Of a stretch of DNA of 64,000 bases, positions 11,026 to 19,543 are shown one piece after another (the first letter of the stretch is position 1; each line of letters begins with the position of its first letter). The DNA is taken from contig NZ_CP115464.1 of NCBI RefSeq assembly GCF_027912515.1, forward strand, positions 3,139,501-3,203,500, given 5' to 3'. Both the position numbers and the translations under genes were made by a program. This DNA comes from Brevundimonas sp. NIBR10 (GTDB lineage: Bacteria > Pseudomonadota > Alphaproteobacteria > Caulobacterales > Caulobacteraceae). Under the pieces are notes generated by a model, which worked only from the letters and a program-made list of their open reading frames with translations, was not told the DNA's origin and did no database searches.

Positions 11026-12435
11026 ATGAGCACCGCCGAAAAGATCCTGAAAGAGATCAAGGACAAGGACGTCAAATACGTCGACGTCCGCTTCACCGAC
11101 ACCAAGGGCCGACTGCAACACGTCACCTTCGACATCGACCTGGTCGACGAGGATTTCCTCAACGAAGGCACGATGTTCGACGGCTCCTCGATCGCCGGCT
11201 GGAAGGCGATCAACGAGTCGGACATGCTGCTCAAGCCCGACCTGACGACGGCCTATATCGACCCGTTCTATCAGGCCACGACGATGTTCCTGTTCTGCGA
11301 CGTCATGAACCCGGACACCGGCGAACCCTACAACCGCGACAGCCGCTCCATGGCCAAGAAGGCCCTGCAGTACATTCAGTCGGCCGGCGTGGGCGACGTG
11401 GTCTATTTCGGGCCGGAAGCCGAGTTCTTCATCTTCGACGACGTGCGCTGGACGACCCAGCCGGGCAACACCGGCTATTCCTACGACTCGATCGAACTGC
11501 CGGCCAACACGGGCTCGGAATACACCGAGGGCAACATGGGCCACCGCCCCGGGCCCAAGGGTGGCTATTTCCCCGTCAACCCGGTCGACTCCGGTCAGGA
11601 CCTGCGCGCCGAGATGCTGGGCGTGATGCGCGACATGGGCATGCAGCCCGAGAAGCACCACCACGAGGTGGCCCCGGCCCAGCACGAGCTCGGCCTGAAG
11701 TTCTCGGACATGCTGACCATGGCCGACCGGCTGCAGCTCTATAAGTACATCATCCACAACGTGGCGGCCGCCTACGGCAAGTCGGCGACCTTCATGGCCA
11801 AGCCGATGTTCGCGGACAACGGCTCGGGCATGCACGTCCACATGTCGATCTGGAAGGACGGCAAGCCCCAGTTCGCGGGCGACAAGTACGCCGGTCTGAG
11901 CCAGGAATGCCTGTGGTACATCGGCGGCATCATCAAGCACGCCAAGGCCATCAACGCCTTCGCCAACTCGACCACCAACTCCTACAAGCGCCTGGTCCCC
12001 GGCTATGAAGCCCCGGTCAAGCTGGCGTACTCCGCCCGCAACCGCTCGGCTTCGATCCGTATCCCATGGGTGTCGTCGCCCAAGGGCAAGCGTCTGGAAG
12101 CCCGCTTCCCCGATCCGATGGGCAACCCCTATCTGACCTTCACCGCCCTGCTGATGGCTGGCCTGGACGGGATCGAGAACCAGATCGATCCGGGCGCGCC
12201 CGCCGACAAGAACCTGTACGACCTGCCGCCAGAAGAACGCGGCTCGATCCCCGAGGTCTGCGGTTCGCTGAAGGAAGCCCTCGAGAACCTCGACAAGGAC
12301 CGCGCCTTCCTCAAGAAGGGCGGCGTCATGGATGACGACTTCATCGACAGCTACATCGAGCTGAAGATGGAAGAGGTCATGCGCCTGGCCCTGCACCCAC
12401 ACCCGGTCGAGTTCGACATGTACTACAGCTGCTGA
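11026..12435 (+). CDS. glnA: glutamine synthetase, type I
   Basis: The 469-residue enzyme makes glutamine from glutamate, ammonia and ATP as a dodecamer. The N-terminal beta-grasp block contains [13 protein letters not shown], the catalytic domain has [10 protein letters not shown] and the [18 protein letters not shown] block, and NRSASIRIP marks the ATP/glutamate site. The adenylylation Tyr398 lies in NLYDLPPEE, so this is the GlnE-regulated GSI-beta type. It follows glnB by 76 bp and ends before a strong intrinsic terminator. Confidence 0.98.
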   Translation: MSTAEKILKEIKDKDVKYVDVRFTDTKGRLQHVTFDIDLVDEDFLNEGTMFDGSSIAGWKAINESDMLLKPDLTTAYIDPFYQATTMFLFCDVMNPDTGEPYNRDSRSMAKKALQYIQSAGVGDVVYFGPEAEFFIFDDVRWTTQPGNTGYSYDSIELPANTGSEYTEGNMGHRPGPKGGYFPVNPVDSGQDLRAEMLGVMRDMGMQPEKHHHEVAPAQHELGLKFSDMLTMADRLQLYKYIIHNVAAAYGKSATFMAKPMFADNGSGMHVHMSIWKDGKPQFAGDKYAGLSQECLWYIGGIIKHAKAINAFANSTTNSYKRLVPGYEAPVKLAYSARNRSASIRIPWVSSPKGKRLEARFPDPMGNPYLTFTALLMAGLDGIENQIDPGAPADKNLYDLPPEERGSIPEVCGSLKEALENLDKDRAFLKKGGVMDDDFIDSYIELKMEEVMRLALHPHPVEFDMYYSC

Positions 12436-12459
12436 TCGCACCGCACAGAGACACTAGGG

Positions 12460-12495
12460 AGGCGCCGGGCAACTCTGCTCGGCGCCTTCGTTTTT
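12460..12495 (+). terminator. intrinsic terminator after glnA
   Basis: An 8-bp perfect stem (AGGCGCCG pairing with CGGCGCCT) with a 12-nt loop is followed by TTCGTTTTT. It lies 25 bp after the glnA stop and separates the glnBA operon from the methyltransferase gene, whose start is only 13 bp downstream of the T-tract. Confidence 0.85.
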
Positions 12496-12508
12496 GAAGG
12501 GACTGGCA

Positions 12509-14047
12509 ATGGCGGGAATCATCGGCACGCTTCGTCGCCGCTGGCACAAGGTGACGGGCGAAGCCCAACGCCGGAAGCAGGCGGTTGCGGCCATGCGGAC
12601 GGATGACGCAATCATTCAACTCGAACAGCGGATTGATTTGCTGGAACGGACAGCTGCCCTTCTAAGCACCGAAATCAACGCGAGTACTGCCGAGACACGC
12701 CTCCTGCATCGAGCAAATCGTCCACTCGCCCGGCGCGATGTGATCGAAAGGCCTCCGCTCGTCCATGGCGGGCCCGGAAACCAGATTTTCGACGTTTCGA
12801 CCATGTGTCGTGAAAGCGATTTTCATACCGCCTGGTTCACGCACTGGAGCCTGCAGACCGGGTTCTGGCCCCGGTATCATCGAAAACTGTGGGAGTATGT
12901 GTTCATTTGCCAGTGCCTCTACGAACGCGGCCTCATTGCGCCTCATATGCGTGGAGTCGGTTTCGGCGTAGGCGAAGAGGTGTTGCCGGCGCTGTTTGCG
13001 GCTCATGGATGCGAAATCGTCGCCACTGATCTAGGGCCAGAAGGTGCAGTTGGCACGGGTTGGATCGAAACCGCGCAACACGCCCACGACCGGGATTCAC
13101 TGCGGCGCCCCGATATCTGTCCGGAAGATATTTTCGACCGAAATGTGTCGTTCCAGGCCTGCGACATGAACGCGATCGATCCTGGTTTGAAAGGTTTCGA
13201 TTTTTGCTGGTCGTCTTGTGCTTTCGAACACCTTGGATCGATAGAACATGGGCTGCGCTTCGTTGAAAATTCGATCGACTGCCTGAGGCCCGGCGGCTGG
13301 GCGGTCCACACGACGGAATTCAATCTCTTCTCGAATGACGAAACGATCGACAATCAAGGCACGGTTCTGTTTCGCAGACGAGACTTCGAAGAACTGCAGC
13401 GCAGGCTGACTCTGAAGGGCCATCGCATGGCCCCTCTTCGACTCGATCTCGGCGAAGGCGTCATTGAGAATGTGATCGACGTCCCACCATTCAGTACCGA
13501 TGTCAGCTTGAGAATCGCCATTTCAGGCTTCGCGACAACGTCGTTTGGACTACTGATCCAGCGAGCGCCGACATCGCCTGAGCCTCTCACGAAGCCGGAA
13601 GTCGCGGACGATCATCAACAGATATTGACCTATCTGATGAGCCAGAATGTCGACGAGCGACGCCACGGCGTGGTTGTGGCGGCGGACCGCCTCAAGCGAA
13701 TCGACGCCATGACGCCGGTCCAAGCTCAGCTGTTCCATCAGGCTCTGCTCGACGCCATTCTAGCAGAGCGTGATCACGACATGCTTGCGTCCGAGGCAAA
13801 GGGTCTTGCGGAGTCCGTATGGCCATTGACCGGCCTTGCGCCTCTGGACCAGCTGGCGGAGTTCGCGCCTTTCCTGCCATACGACGCCGCTGTCTTCGTC
13901 TTGTTGGTATTGGAGCGAAGGGGCGATCCTGGAGATGCGGATCGACTGGAAAGTGGTCTGGGAGCCAGAACGATCTATCCTACAGATGAGGCCAAACGGC
14001 TGATCGCGCAGCTTCGCGCGAAGCAGACTTCGATTTCCGACCTGTAG
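12509..14047 (+). CDS. SAM-dependent methyltransferase-like protein, probably acquired
   Basis: The 512-residue product carries a class I methyltransferase fold. Motif I with Gly-rich GVGFGVGEE is at about 149-157 and the acidic end of strand 2 (IVATDL) at about 170-175. A DFCWSSCAFEHLG block and LRPGGWAVHTTEFN follow as motifs II-III. The N-terminal 60 residues are basic and coiled-coil-like. The C-terminal 150 residues are helical and unknown. ATG 12509 follows GAAGGGA. The gene is visibly less GC-rich and uses more A/T-ending codons than its neighbours, and it splits glnA from tatC, which suggests horizontal gain. Similar proteins occur in glycan and O-antigen loci, but the substrate is unknown. 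Confidence 0.75.
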   Translation: MAGIIGTLRRRWHKVTGEAQRRKQAVAAMRTDDAIIQLEQRIDLLERTAALLSTEINASTAETRLLHRANRPLARRDVIERPPLVHGGPGNQIFDVSTMCRESDFHTAWFTHWSLQTGFWPRYHRKLWEYVFICQCLYERGLIAPHMRGVGFGVGEEVLPALFAAHGCEIVATDLGPEGAVGTGWIETAQHAHDRDSLRRPDICPEDIFDRNVSFQACDMNAIDPGLKGFDFCWSSCAFEHLGSIEHGLRFVENSIDCLRPGGWAVHTTEFNLFSNDETIDNQGTVLFRRRDFEELQRRLTLKGHRMAPLRLDLGEGVIENVIDVPPFSTDVSLRIAISGFATTSFGLLIQRAPTSPEPLTKPEVADDHQQILTYLMSQNVDERRHGVVVAADRLKRIDAMTPVQAQLFHQALLDAILAERDHDMLASEAKGLAESVWPLTGLAPLDQLAEFAPFLPYDAAVFVLLVLERRGDPGDADRLESGLGARTIYPTDEAKRLIAQLRAKQTSISDL

Positions 14048-14145
14048 CCCTACGTCAGCGCCAAGCACGCCCGTTTCTGGTCGCGCCTGAAACGCACTGG
14101 GCAGGGTCGCACCGAGAACGATGAAAAACTCCTGACCAGCATCCT
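14048..14145 (+). other. in-frame coding-like tail after the methyltransferase stop
   Basis: After the TAG at 14045-14047 the same frame stays open to about 14222. It begins PYVSAKHARFWSRLKRTGQ, with codon usage typical of the host chromosome rather than of the preceding gene. The stretch up to 14145 is otherwise unexplained intergenic DNA. It may be the remnant C-terminus of a gene that the insertion disrupted, or a degraded extension. No start codon or ribosome site supports it as a gene of its own. Confidence 0.3.
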
Positions 14146-15021
14146 TCAGGCAGCCGGTGATGTCTCACCCTTCCCTCGCCGCCACTCGATCGCGCGCACG
14201 CACCAGATCGAGATCTCGTAGAGCAGCACCAGCGGCACCGCGAGCATCAGCTGGCTGATGGGGTCGGGCGGGGTGACGACGGCGGCAACGACGACCACCG
14301 CGACGATGGCATAGCGGCGGACCTCGGCCATCATCTTTGACGACACGATGCCGGCGATGCCCAGCAGGGTGGTGATGACCGGCAGCTGGAAGCACAGGCC
14401 GAACGCCAGGATCAGGGACGTCACCAGGCTGAGGTATTCGCTGATCTTGGTCATCAGGGCGACGGAGATGCCGTCCGAAACGATCTGCTGGCTCAGCGAG
14501 AACCACATGACCAGCGGCAGCATGACGAAATAGACCAGCCCTCCCCCCAGGCAGAACAGCACGGGTGCCGCGATCAGGAACGGCAGGAAGGCCCCGCGCT
14601 CGTTGCGATACAGCCCCGGTGCCACGAACCGGTACAGCTGCCAGGCGATGACCGGAAAGGCCAGGACGATGGCCCCGAACCCGGCGATCTTCATCTTGGA
14701 GAACAGCTGTTCCAGCGGCGCGGTGGCGATAAGTTGCACCGCCGCCTGGCCGCCCTCCGGGATCGGTTTTAGTCCGGCCGTAACCATCAGCAGATCGATC
14801 ATGTTACCGTGCCCGCCAGTCGCCGCCGCGGCGGCATGGACCGCCGAGGCCGCCTGGAACGGCTTGATCAGCACGATCTGGATCTGGGCCGCAAAGAAGA
14901 AGCACAGGAAGAAGGCCAGGACGAAGGCGATCACGCACACGACCAGGCGCCCGCGCAGCTCGATCAGATGATCCATCAGGGGAGCGCGCGAGGCTTCGAT
15001 TTCAGACTCGTCGCGGGTCAT
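14146..15021 (-). CDS. tatC: Sec-independent protein translocase TatC
   Basis: TatC is the multi-spanning receptor of the twin-arginine translocase for folded proteins. The 291-residue protein starts with a short cytoplasmic arm containing MDHLIELRGRL, the signal-peptide binding motif. About six membrane segments follow, with the FPVIAWQLYRFVAPGLYRNE-type loop near the middle (about 125-145). The P1-like loop carries a Gly/His/Ala-rich insert (about 60-75, HAAAAATGGHGN), slightly longer than in E. coli. It overlaps tatB by 4 bp. Confidence 0.96.
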   Translation of the reverse strand: MTRDESEIEASRAPLMDHLIELRGRLVVCVIAFVLAFFLCFFFAAQIQIVLIKPFQAASAVHAAAAATGGHGNMIDLLMVTAGLKPIPEGGQAAVQLIATAPLEQLFSKMKIAGFGAIVLAFPVIAWQLYRFVAPGLYRNERGAFLPFLIAAPVLFCLGGGLVYFVMLPLVMWFSLSQQIVSDGISVALMTKISEYLSLVTSLILAFGLCFQLPVITTLLGIAGIVSSKMMAEVRRYAIVAVVVVAAVVTPPDPISQLMLAVPLVLLYEISIWCVRAIEWRRGKGETSPAA

Positions 15022-15629
15022 AGGTCGAGCTTCGAGTTACGCGATGTGCGGGGTTTGGCCTTGGCCGGAGCCTTGGTGGCGGCCTTGACCGGAGACTTGG
15101 CGGCGCTCCCGCCCTTGGCCTTCACGGGCGCGGAGACGGCTGTGGCAGCTTTTGCGCGCGGCTTACGGGCCGGCTTTCTGGCGACTGGCACGACCGGTGC
15201 TTCCTCCGGCAGGGCGACCAGCGGCGGGTCGGCGAGCGGCAGCATGACGGGATCGCCGTAGGGCCATTCCGAGGCCTGGGGCGTCATCGCCGGATCGGCG
15301 GCCACGGCCTCGTCGGTCAGGGGTTTTTCGAGCTCGTTCCGGATGTCCTTGAACGCCGCGTCGGCCTCGGCCCCCAGGCGGACGGGCGAATAGGGCGACT
15401 GGCCGGTGCGCAGGGCCTCGACCTCCTTGCGCAGGTCATCCAGCTCGGACTGGCGGGCCATTTCGTCGAAGCTGGCGCGGAACTCGTTGGCCATGCCGCG
15501 CGCCTTGCTCACCCATTTGCCGAGCTGACGCAGCAGGCCAGGCAGCCGTTCGGGCCCGACGACCACCAGGGCCACCAGTCCGATCACTACCCATTCCAGG
15601 CCCCCGATCCCCGGGGTCAGACCGCCCAT
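15018..15629 (-). CDS. tatB: Sec-independent protein translocase TatB
   Basis: The 203-residue TatB has a short N-terminal membrane helix in the typical form GGLEWVVIGLVALVVVGPERLP (residues 9-30), then an amphipathic helix (LRQLGKWVSKARGMANEFR) and a long Ala/Lys/Pro-rich tail from about 130. The hinge Pro in GPERLP is conserved. It forms the TatBC receptor complex. The tail is low-complexity, as in other alphaproteobacteria. It lies between tatA and tatC in one operon. Confidence 0.93.
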   Translation of the reverse strand: MGGLTPGIGGLEWVVIGLVALVVVGPERLPGLLRQLGKWVSKARGMANEFRASFDEMARQSELDDLRKEVEALRTGQSPYSPVRLGAEADAAFKDIRNELEKPLTDEAVAADPAMTPQASEWPYGDPVMLPLADPPLVALPEEAPVVPVARKPARKPRAKAATAVSAPVKAKGGSAAKSPVKAATKAPAKAKPRTSRNSKLDL

Positions 15630-15654
15630 GCGCGGAGTCTTCCGTCGCGGCCAA

Positions 15655-15873
15655 CTAGCGCTTCAGCTCTTCCTTCTCGGCCTCGGTGCGCGGCAGGGAG
15701 GACACACCATCAGTGGGGCCGTCCTTCTTGGCGTCGTCCTTGAGACCCTCGCGGAACGCCTTGATACCCTTGGCCGCGTCGCCCATCAGGCCCGACAGCT
15801 TGCCACGGCCACCGAACAACAGCAGCACGATGACGGCGACGATGGCCCAATGCCAGATGCTGAAGCTGCCCAC
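15655..15873 (-). CDS. tatA: Sec-independent protein translocase TatA
   Basis: TatA forms the translocation element of the Tat pathway. From the GTG at 15873 it has 72 residues beginning [20 protein letters not shown], the canonical TatA helix, followed by [12 protein letters not shown] and the amphipathic helix [13 protein letters not shown] prefer this GTG over the upstream ATG at 15957 because the family starts exactly there, and GGAG lies 8 nt before it. A promoter-like pair upstream would also put the longer start outside the transcript. Confidence 0.93.
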   Translation of the reverse strand: MGSFSIWHWAIVAVIVLLLFGGRGKLSGLMGDAAKGIKAFREGLKDDAKKDGPTDGVSSLPRTEAEKEELKR

Positions 15874-15927
15874 GAACACGTCTCCGAAAAAGCGGCCCGA
15901 CCTCGGCCCGCTGCAAATCATACGCGC

Positions 15928-15957
15928 CATATAGGCCAAGGCGTGGCGGCGCGGCAA
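15928..15957 (-). promoter_or_regulatory. possible promoter of tatABC
   Basis: On the minus strand TTGCCG (15957-15952) and TATATG (15933-15928) are separated by 18 bp. They would start a transcript about 48 nt before the tatA GTG. This fits the chosen start. It is a weak match and untested. Confidence 0.35.
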
Positions 15958-15980
15958 TCGACGCTGTAGTCACATGCCAA

Positions 15981-16442
15981 ATGAGCACACCGTCTTCTCA
16001 CGTCATCATCCACACCGACGGTGCCTGCAAGGGCAACCCGGGGCCCGGCGGCTGGGGCGCGATACTGCAAGCGTCCGGCAAGACCAAGGAAATGTCGGGG
16101 GGCGAACCCCTGACGACCAACAACCGGATGGAACTGACCGCCGCCATCATGGCGCTGGAGGCCTTGACCCGCCCGTGCCGGATCGACCTGCACACCGACA
16201 GCAAATACGTCATGGACGGGATCACCAAATGGATCCACGGCTGGAAGGCGCGGGGCTGGCGGACAGCGGACAAGTCCCCGGTCAAGAACGACGACCTGTG
16301 GAAACGCCTTGATGCCGCCCGCGCCCGGCATGAGGTCAAGTGGCACTGGGTCAAGGGCCACGCCGGTCACGAACTGAACGAACGCGCCGACCAGTTGGCC
16401 AATCGCGGCATCGCCGAGATGCGGTCTGCACGCGCGGGCTGA
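15981..16442 (+). CDS. rnhA: ribonuclease HI
   Basis: The 153-residue enzyme removes RNA from RNA-DNA hybrids. The catalytic carboxylates are visible as Asp13 ([14 protein letters not shown]), Glu51 (NNRMELTA), Asp73 (HTDSKYV) and Asp137 (NERADQLA), and the basic handle with Trp-rich [10 protein letters not shown] is present (85-94). The start has no clear Shine-Dalgarno sequence. The gene is divergent from tatA and converges on the next gene with a 3-bp gap. Confidence 0.97.
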   Translation: MSTPSSHVIIHTDGACKGNPGPGGWGAILQASGKTKEMSGGEPLTTNNRMELTAAIMALEALTRPCRIDLHTDSKYVMDGITKWIHGWKARGWRTADKSPVKNDDLWKRLDAARARHEVKWHWVKGHAGHELNERADQLANRGIAEMRSARAG

Positions 16443-16445
16443 TCC

Positions 16446-16967
16446 CTACTCGACCACGCGATAGTCGAAGCCGCCCGTATCGACCCATTCGCCCTTGATC
16501 AGATGGCGGCTGCGAATGCTGTAGACGCCGTTCTCGAAGGTCGTGGTGGCGCGCACGCCCGGCAGGTCGGGCAGGCCGTGAGCCACCTGATCGAATTCGA
16601 AGGTGCCGGGCCCCCGCACCGCGATCGTGCCGGTCGTGTAGAAGCCGCCGTTGGTCGCATAGAAGCTGACCAGTCTGTTCTGAGCAGGGTCCCAGGTGAT
16701 CAGGGTTTCGCCCGCATAGACGCCGCCATTGACCGAATGGGTGCTGCGGATCGCACGCCCGTTCAGGATGCGCTCGAACCGGACCTCGTCTATGGTATCG
16801 GCCGCATTCAGCGACGCCCCACGCCAGGTCTTGCCGATCAGCGGGTCGAAGGCCGCAAGCGCCTGGGCGGCAGCGGACGGCGCGGCCGCCTCGGCCGGGC
16901 TGGACTGCGTGGAAGCGCCCGGAGCGGCCGTCATCAAGGCTGTTGCGGCCAGCCAGATCAGGATCAT
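16446..16967 (-). CDS. secreted or lipocalin-like protein of unknown function
   Basis: A signal peptide (residues 1-20) is followed by an Ala/Ser/Pro linker and a domain (40-173) with repeated beta-strands ending in YRVVE. The pattern FDPLIGKTWRG, then FERILNGRAIRSTHSVNGG, then VSFYATNGGFYTTGTI is like DUF1579/THAP4-type beta-barrels that describe a total-effect or lipid-binding fold; this is a resemblance only. Its ATG overlaps the nfeD stop by 4 bp, so it is the third gene of the stomatin-NfeD operon. Confidence 0.7.
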   Translation of the reverse strand: MILIWLAATALMTAAPGASTQSSPAEAAAPSAAAQALAAFDPLIGKTWRGASLNAADTIDEVRFERILNGRAIRSTHSVNGGVYAGETLITWDPAQNRLVSFYATNGGFYTTGTIAVRGPGTFEFDQVAHGLPDLPGVRATTTFENGVYSIRSRHLIKGEWVDTGGFDYRVVE

Positions 16968-17425
16968 GTCGTGGCTTTGACCGTCAGCCTGCCACTTCCC
17001 ACCGCCGTCACCACGACGGACTCAGCGATGGCCGGCGTGTCTCCGTCCAGTTCGGCCGACCATTCGGCACCCGATACGAAGACGCGTCCCCGGCCATCGA
17101 CGAACGGTTCGACCACCGTCGCCTTCTGCCCGATCAGGCGGCGGTCGCGATCGTTGATGTCGGGCTGGTCGTCGGGATTGACGCGCTGGACCAGCCGACG
17201 CGAGAGCAGGGTCGAGGCCAAGGTCAGGGCCGCGAACAGCCCCACCTCTCCGGCCAGACCCAGCGACAGGCCCAGGGCGGTGACCACCGCCACGATCCCG
17301 GCCGAAACCGCCGGCCAAAGCAGCCATTCGGTCGAGGCTGCCGCCTCGACCGCCAGCAACAGGGCACCGATGGCGAGCCAGAGCCAGAAGGGCTGGGCCG
17401 AATAGAGGTCGATCAAGGTGTCCAT
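16964..17425 (-). CDS. NfeD family membrane protein
   Basis: The 153-residue short NfeD protein has two to three membrane segments (about 12-75) and a C-terminal OB-fold (about 88-153) including LIGQKATVVEPF and GRVFVSGAEWSAE. It has no serine-protease domain and is thus the NfeD1b-type partner of stomatins. The start at 17425 is the Met just before the first helix. It lies 4 bp after the stomatin gene. NfeD and stomatin pairs are thought to organise membrane microdomains. Confidence 0.9.
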   Translation of the reverse strand: MDTLIDLYSAQPFWLWLAIGALLLAVEAAASTEWLLWPAVSAGIVAVVTALGLSLGLAGEVGLFAALTLASTLLSRRLVQRVNPDDQPDINDRDRRLIGQKATVVEPFVDGRGRVFVSGAEWSAELDGDTPAIAESVVVTAVGSGRLTVKATT

Positions 17426-17429
17426 GGCG

Positions 17430-18416
17430 TCACGCAGTCGGAGGCACGGCACCGCCGCGGGGTGCGCGCGGTGCGGGCGGTGCGGGCGGCGGTGCGGACG
17501 GCGTCCGCTGCTGATCGCGGGCCAGGCCGACCAGTTCACCGATGCCGGCGATGGTCCCGACCAGGCCGCTCATCTCGGCCGGAACGATGACGGTCTTGGC
17601 GGTGGGGTTGCGGGCCAGTTCGGCGAAGGCCTCAACATACTTCTGGGCGACGAAGTAGTTGATGGCGTTGACGTCGCCACGGGCGATCGCCTCCGAAACC
17701 ATGGCGGTGGCCTTGGCCTCAGCCTCGGCCTCGCGTTCGCGGGCTTCGGCGTCGCGGAAGGCGGCTTCCTTGCGGCCCTCGGATTGCAGGATGGCCGACT
17801 GTTTGGCACCCTCGGCGCGCGCGATGGCGGCCTGCTTCTCGCCCTCGGCCTCGGTGATGACGGCGCGGCGCTCGCGCTCGGCCTTCATCTGGCGCGCCAT
17901 GGCGTTGGTGATGTCCACCGGCGGGGTCAGGTCCTTGATCTCGATCCGGTTGACCTTGACGCCCCACGGCTCGGTCGCCGCGTCGATGACCGTCAGCAGG
18001 CGCGAGTTGATATTGTCGCGCTGGAACAGCACCTCATCCAGGTCCATCGAGCCGACGACGGTCCGCAGGTTGGTCGAGCACAGCTGGGTGATCGCATAGG
18101 GAAGGTTCTCGACGCGATAGGCGGCGGCCGAGGCGTCCATCACCTGGATGAAGACGATGGCATCGACCTTCACCATGGCGTTGTCCTTGGTGATGACCTC
18201 CTGCTGGGGCACGTCCAGGACCTGCTCCATCATGTTCATGCGCCGCCCGATCCGCTCGACGAAGGGCGTCAGGACGCTGATCCCGGGCTTGAGGGTCTTG
18301 GTGTACTTCCCGAACCGCTCGACCGTGAACTCACGGCCCTGAGGCACGATCTTCACCACGCTGAACAGCAGAATGAAGGCCAGTATGACCAGGGCGAGGA
18401 CGAAGACGAGGCTCAT
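17430..18416 (-). CDS. qmcA: SPFH/Band 7 (stomatin-like) membrane protein
   Basis: The 328-residue product has an N-terminal membrane anchor (4-22), an SPFH domain (about 22-180, with VPQGREFTVERFGKY and VDAIVFIQVMD), then a long coiled coil of Ala/Glu repeats (190-250) and a Pro/Ala-rich tail (about 300-328). The layout is that of QmcA/paraslipin. The tail is encoded by short GC-rich repeats (17456-17510). It sits before nfeD, the usual arrangement, and is presumed to oligomerise in the inner membrane. Confidence 0.92.
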   Translation of the reverse strand: MSLVFVLALVILAFILLFSVVKIVPQGREFTVERFGKYTKTLKPGISVLTPFVERIGRRMNMMEQVLDVPQQEVITKDNAMVKVDAIVFIQVMDASAAAYRVENLPYAITQLCSTNLRTVVGSMDLDEVLFQRDNINSRLLTVIDAATEPWGVKVNRIEIKDLTPPVDITNAMARQMKAERERRAVITEAEGEKQAAIARAEGAKQSAILQSEGRKEAAFRDAEAREREAEAEAKATAMVSEAIARGDVNAINYFVAQKYVEAFAELARNPTAKTVIVPAEMSGLVGTIAGIGELVGLARDQQRTPSAPPPAPPAPRAPRGGAVPPTA

Positions 18417-18494
18417 GCGGCAATCCTTCGGCTGTTTGAACCAGATTACGCCCGCCGCGCCCGCCGCGCCATCGAATCCGGACCGTCGTCACAA

Positions 18495-18528
18495 ACGAAA
18501 AGGGCGGCTCCCTCTCGGAAGCCGCCCT
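18495..18528 (-). terminator. intrinsic terminator after the small acidic secreted protein
   Basis: A 9-bp perfect stem (AGGGCGGCT with AGCCGCCCT) with a 10-nt loop is followed on the minus strand by TTTTCGTTTG. It lies 23 bp after the stop of the gene at 18552 and isolates it from the stomatin operon. Confidence 0.85.
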
Positions 18529-18551
18529 CGACGTCTGACCTGTCGCGAAGC

Positions 18552-18896
18552 TTAGTCGCTGACGGTGATGTCGCCGCCGTCCAGTTCGCAGAAGTCTTCC
18601 GAACCGACGGTCACTTCGGAACCGTCCGAGAATTCGGCCTTCAGGTCGTATTCGCAGTCTTCCAGATCATCGTCGATCGTGACTTCGACGCTGTCGCCGG
18701 CTTCCAGGATCCCGTCGCCGAAGATGTCCTCTTCCCATTCATTGGTCGAGACGACCGAGATGTAGAGCGAGATCAGGTCGTGCTCGGTCTCGTTGTGCAG
18801 GGTGAAGGTGACCGGCTCGGTCACCTGGGCCGAGGCGACGACAGGCGCGCCGGCGAGCATCAGGGCGGCGACAGCCGCCAGAGTGGTCTTGATCAT
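18552..18896 (-). CDS. small acidic secreted protein of unknown function
   Basis: The 114-residue precursor has a signal peptide cleaved after ASAQ (about 23). The mature part is strongly acidic and has beta-strand character. It contains two cysteines (DCEYD and DFCELDGG) that could form one disulfide. The start at 18896 is supported by GGGGGA 8 nt upstream; the longer frame to 18998 adds no recognisable signal. It carries its own terminator and is probably monocistronic. I do not recognise a family. Confidence 0.8.
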   Translation of the reverse strand: MIKTTLAAVAALMLAGAPVVASAQVTEPVTFTLHNETEHDLISLYISVVSTNEWEEDIFGDGILEAGDSVEVTIDDDLEDCEYDLKAEFSDGSEVTVGSEDFCELDGGDITVSD

Positions 18897-19048
18897 TGTA
18901 GTCCCCCATTTCGGCGAAAAGCCGAGGTAAGCCCCCCCGAGCCGACACAGTATCGACCCGTTGGGCGCGGATGTTACATAGAGAATGTCGGCTGTCACGC
19001 CGGAATTTCAGGTCCGTTGAGCGCCGTTCCGGTAGACGGCGGCGTGGG

Positions 19049-19474
19049 TCAGGCGGTGACGTCCTGATCGCGAATCCGTACCGCCTCGGTGACGATCCGC
19101 CGGGTCTCGTCCCACGCCAGAAGTCCAAGAGCCGCATCGACCGCAAAGAACCGGGCCTCGGCCGCGTCATCCCCAGCAACCGGATCACCGGAGACCCAGA
19201 CCGCGACATAGTCGATCAGCACATAGTGAAAGGCTGGAAACAGCCCGTCCACGACATCGACCAGACTTAGGATTCGCGCCGAGACGCCGGTTTCTTCATA
19301 CAACTCCCGCAATGCTGCCGCGTGCAGCCTCTCGCCCGGCTCGATCCGACCCCCGGGCAGGCTCCACTCCCCCTCACGCGGGGGTCGCCCCCGCCGGATC
19401 AGCAGGACCTCGTCCCCCTTCAGACAGACGACACCGACGGCGGGAACCGGACCGGCCTGGGGAATCGAGGTCAT
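19049..19474 (-). CDS. Nudix hydrolase
   Basis: The 141-residue protein has an intact Nudix box at residues 42-64: Gly42, Glu48, Arg56, Glu57, Glu60, Glu61 and Gly63 are all in register. It begins with the usual beta-strand PAVGVVCLKGDEVLLIRRG. Single-domain proteins of this size usually hydrolyse ADP-ribose, dinucleotide polyphosphates or damaged nucleotides, and the actual substrate is unknown. An alternative ATG at 19498 would add eight residues. It is divergent from the FAD-oxidase gene. Confidence 0.9.
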   Translation of the reverse strand: MTSIPQAGPVPAVGVVCLKGDEVLLIRRGRPPREGEWSLPGGRIEPGERLHAAALRELYEETGVSARILSLVDVVDGLFPAFHYVLIDYVAVWVSGDPVAGDDAAEARFFAVDAALGLLAWDETRRIVTEAVRIRDQDVTA

Positions 19475-19543
19475 CGCGCGCTTTCCATGGCCCACCATAG
19501 CTTTCCGCTTTCGTCCCGCGACCGATTTTGACAGAAGGCGGCC

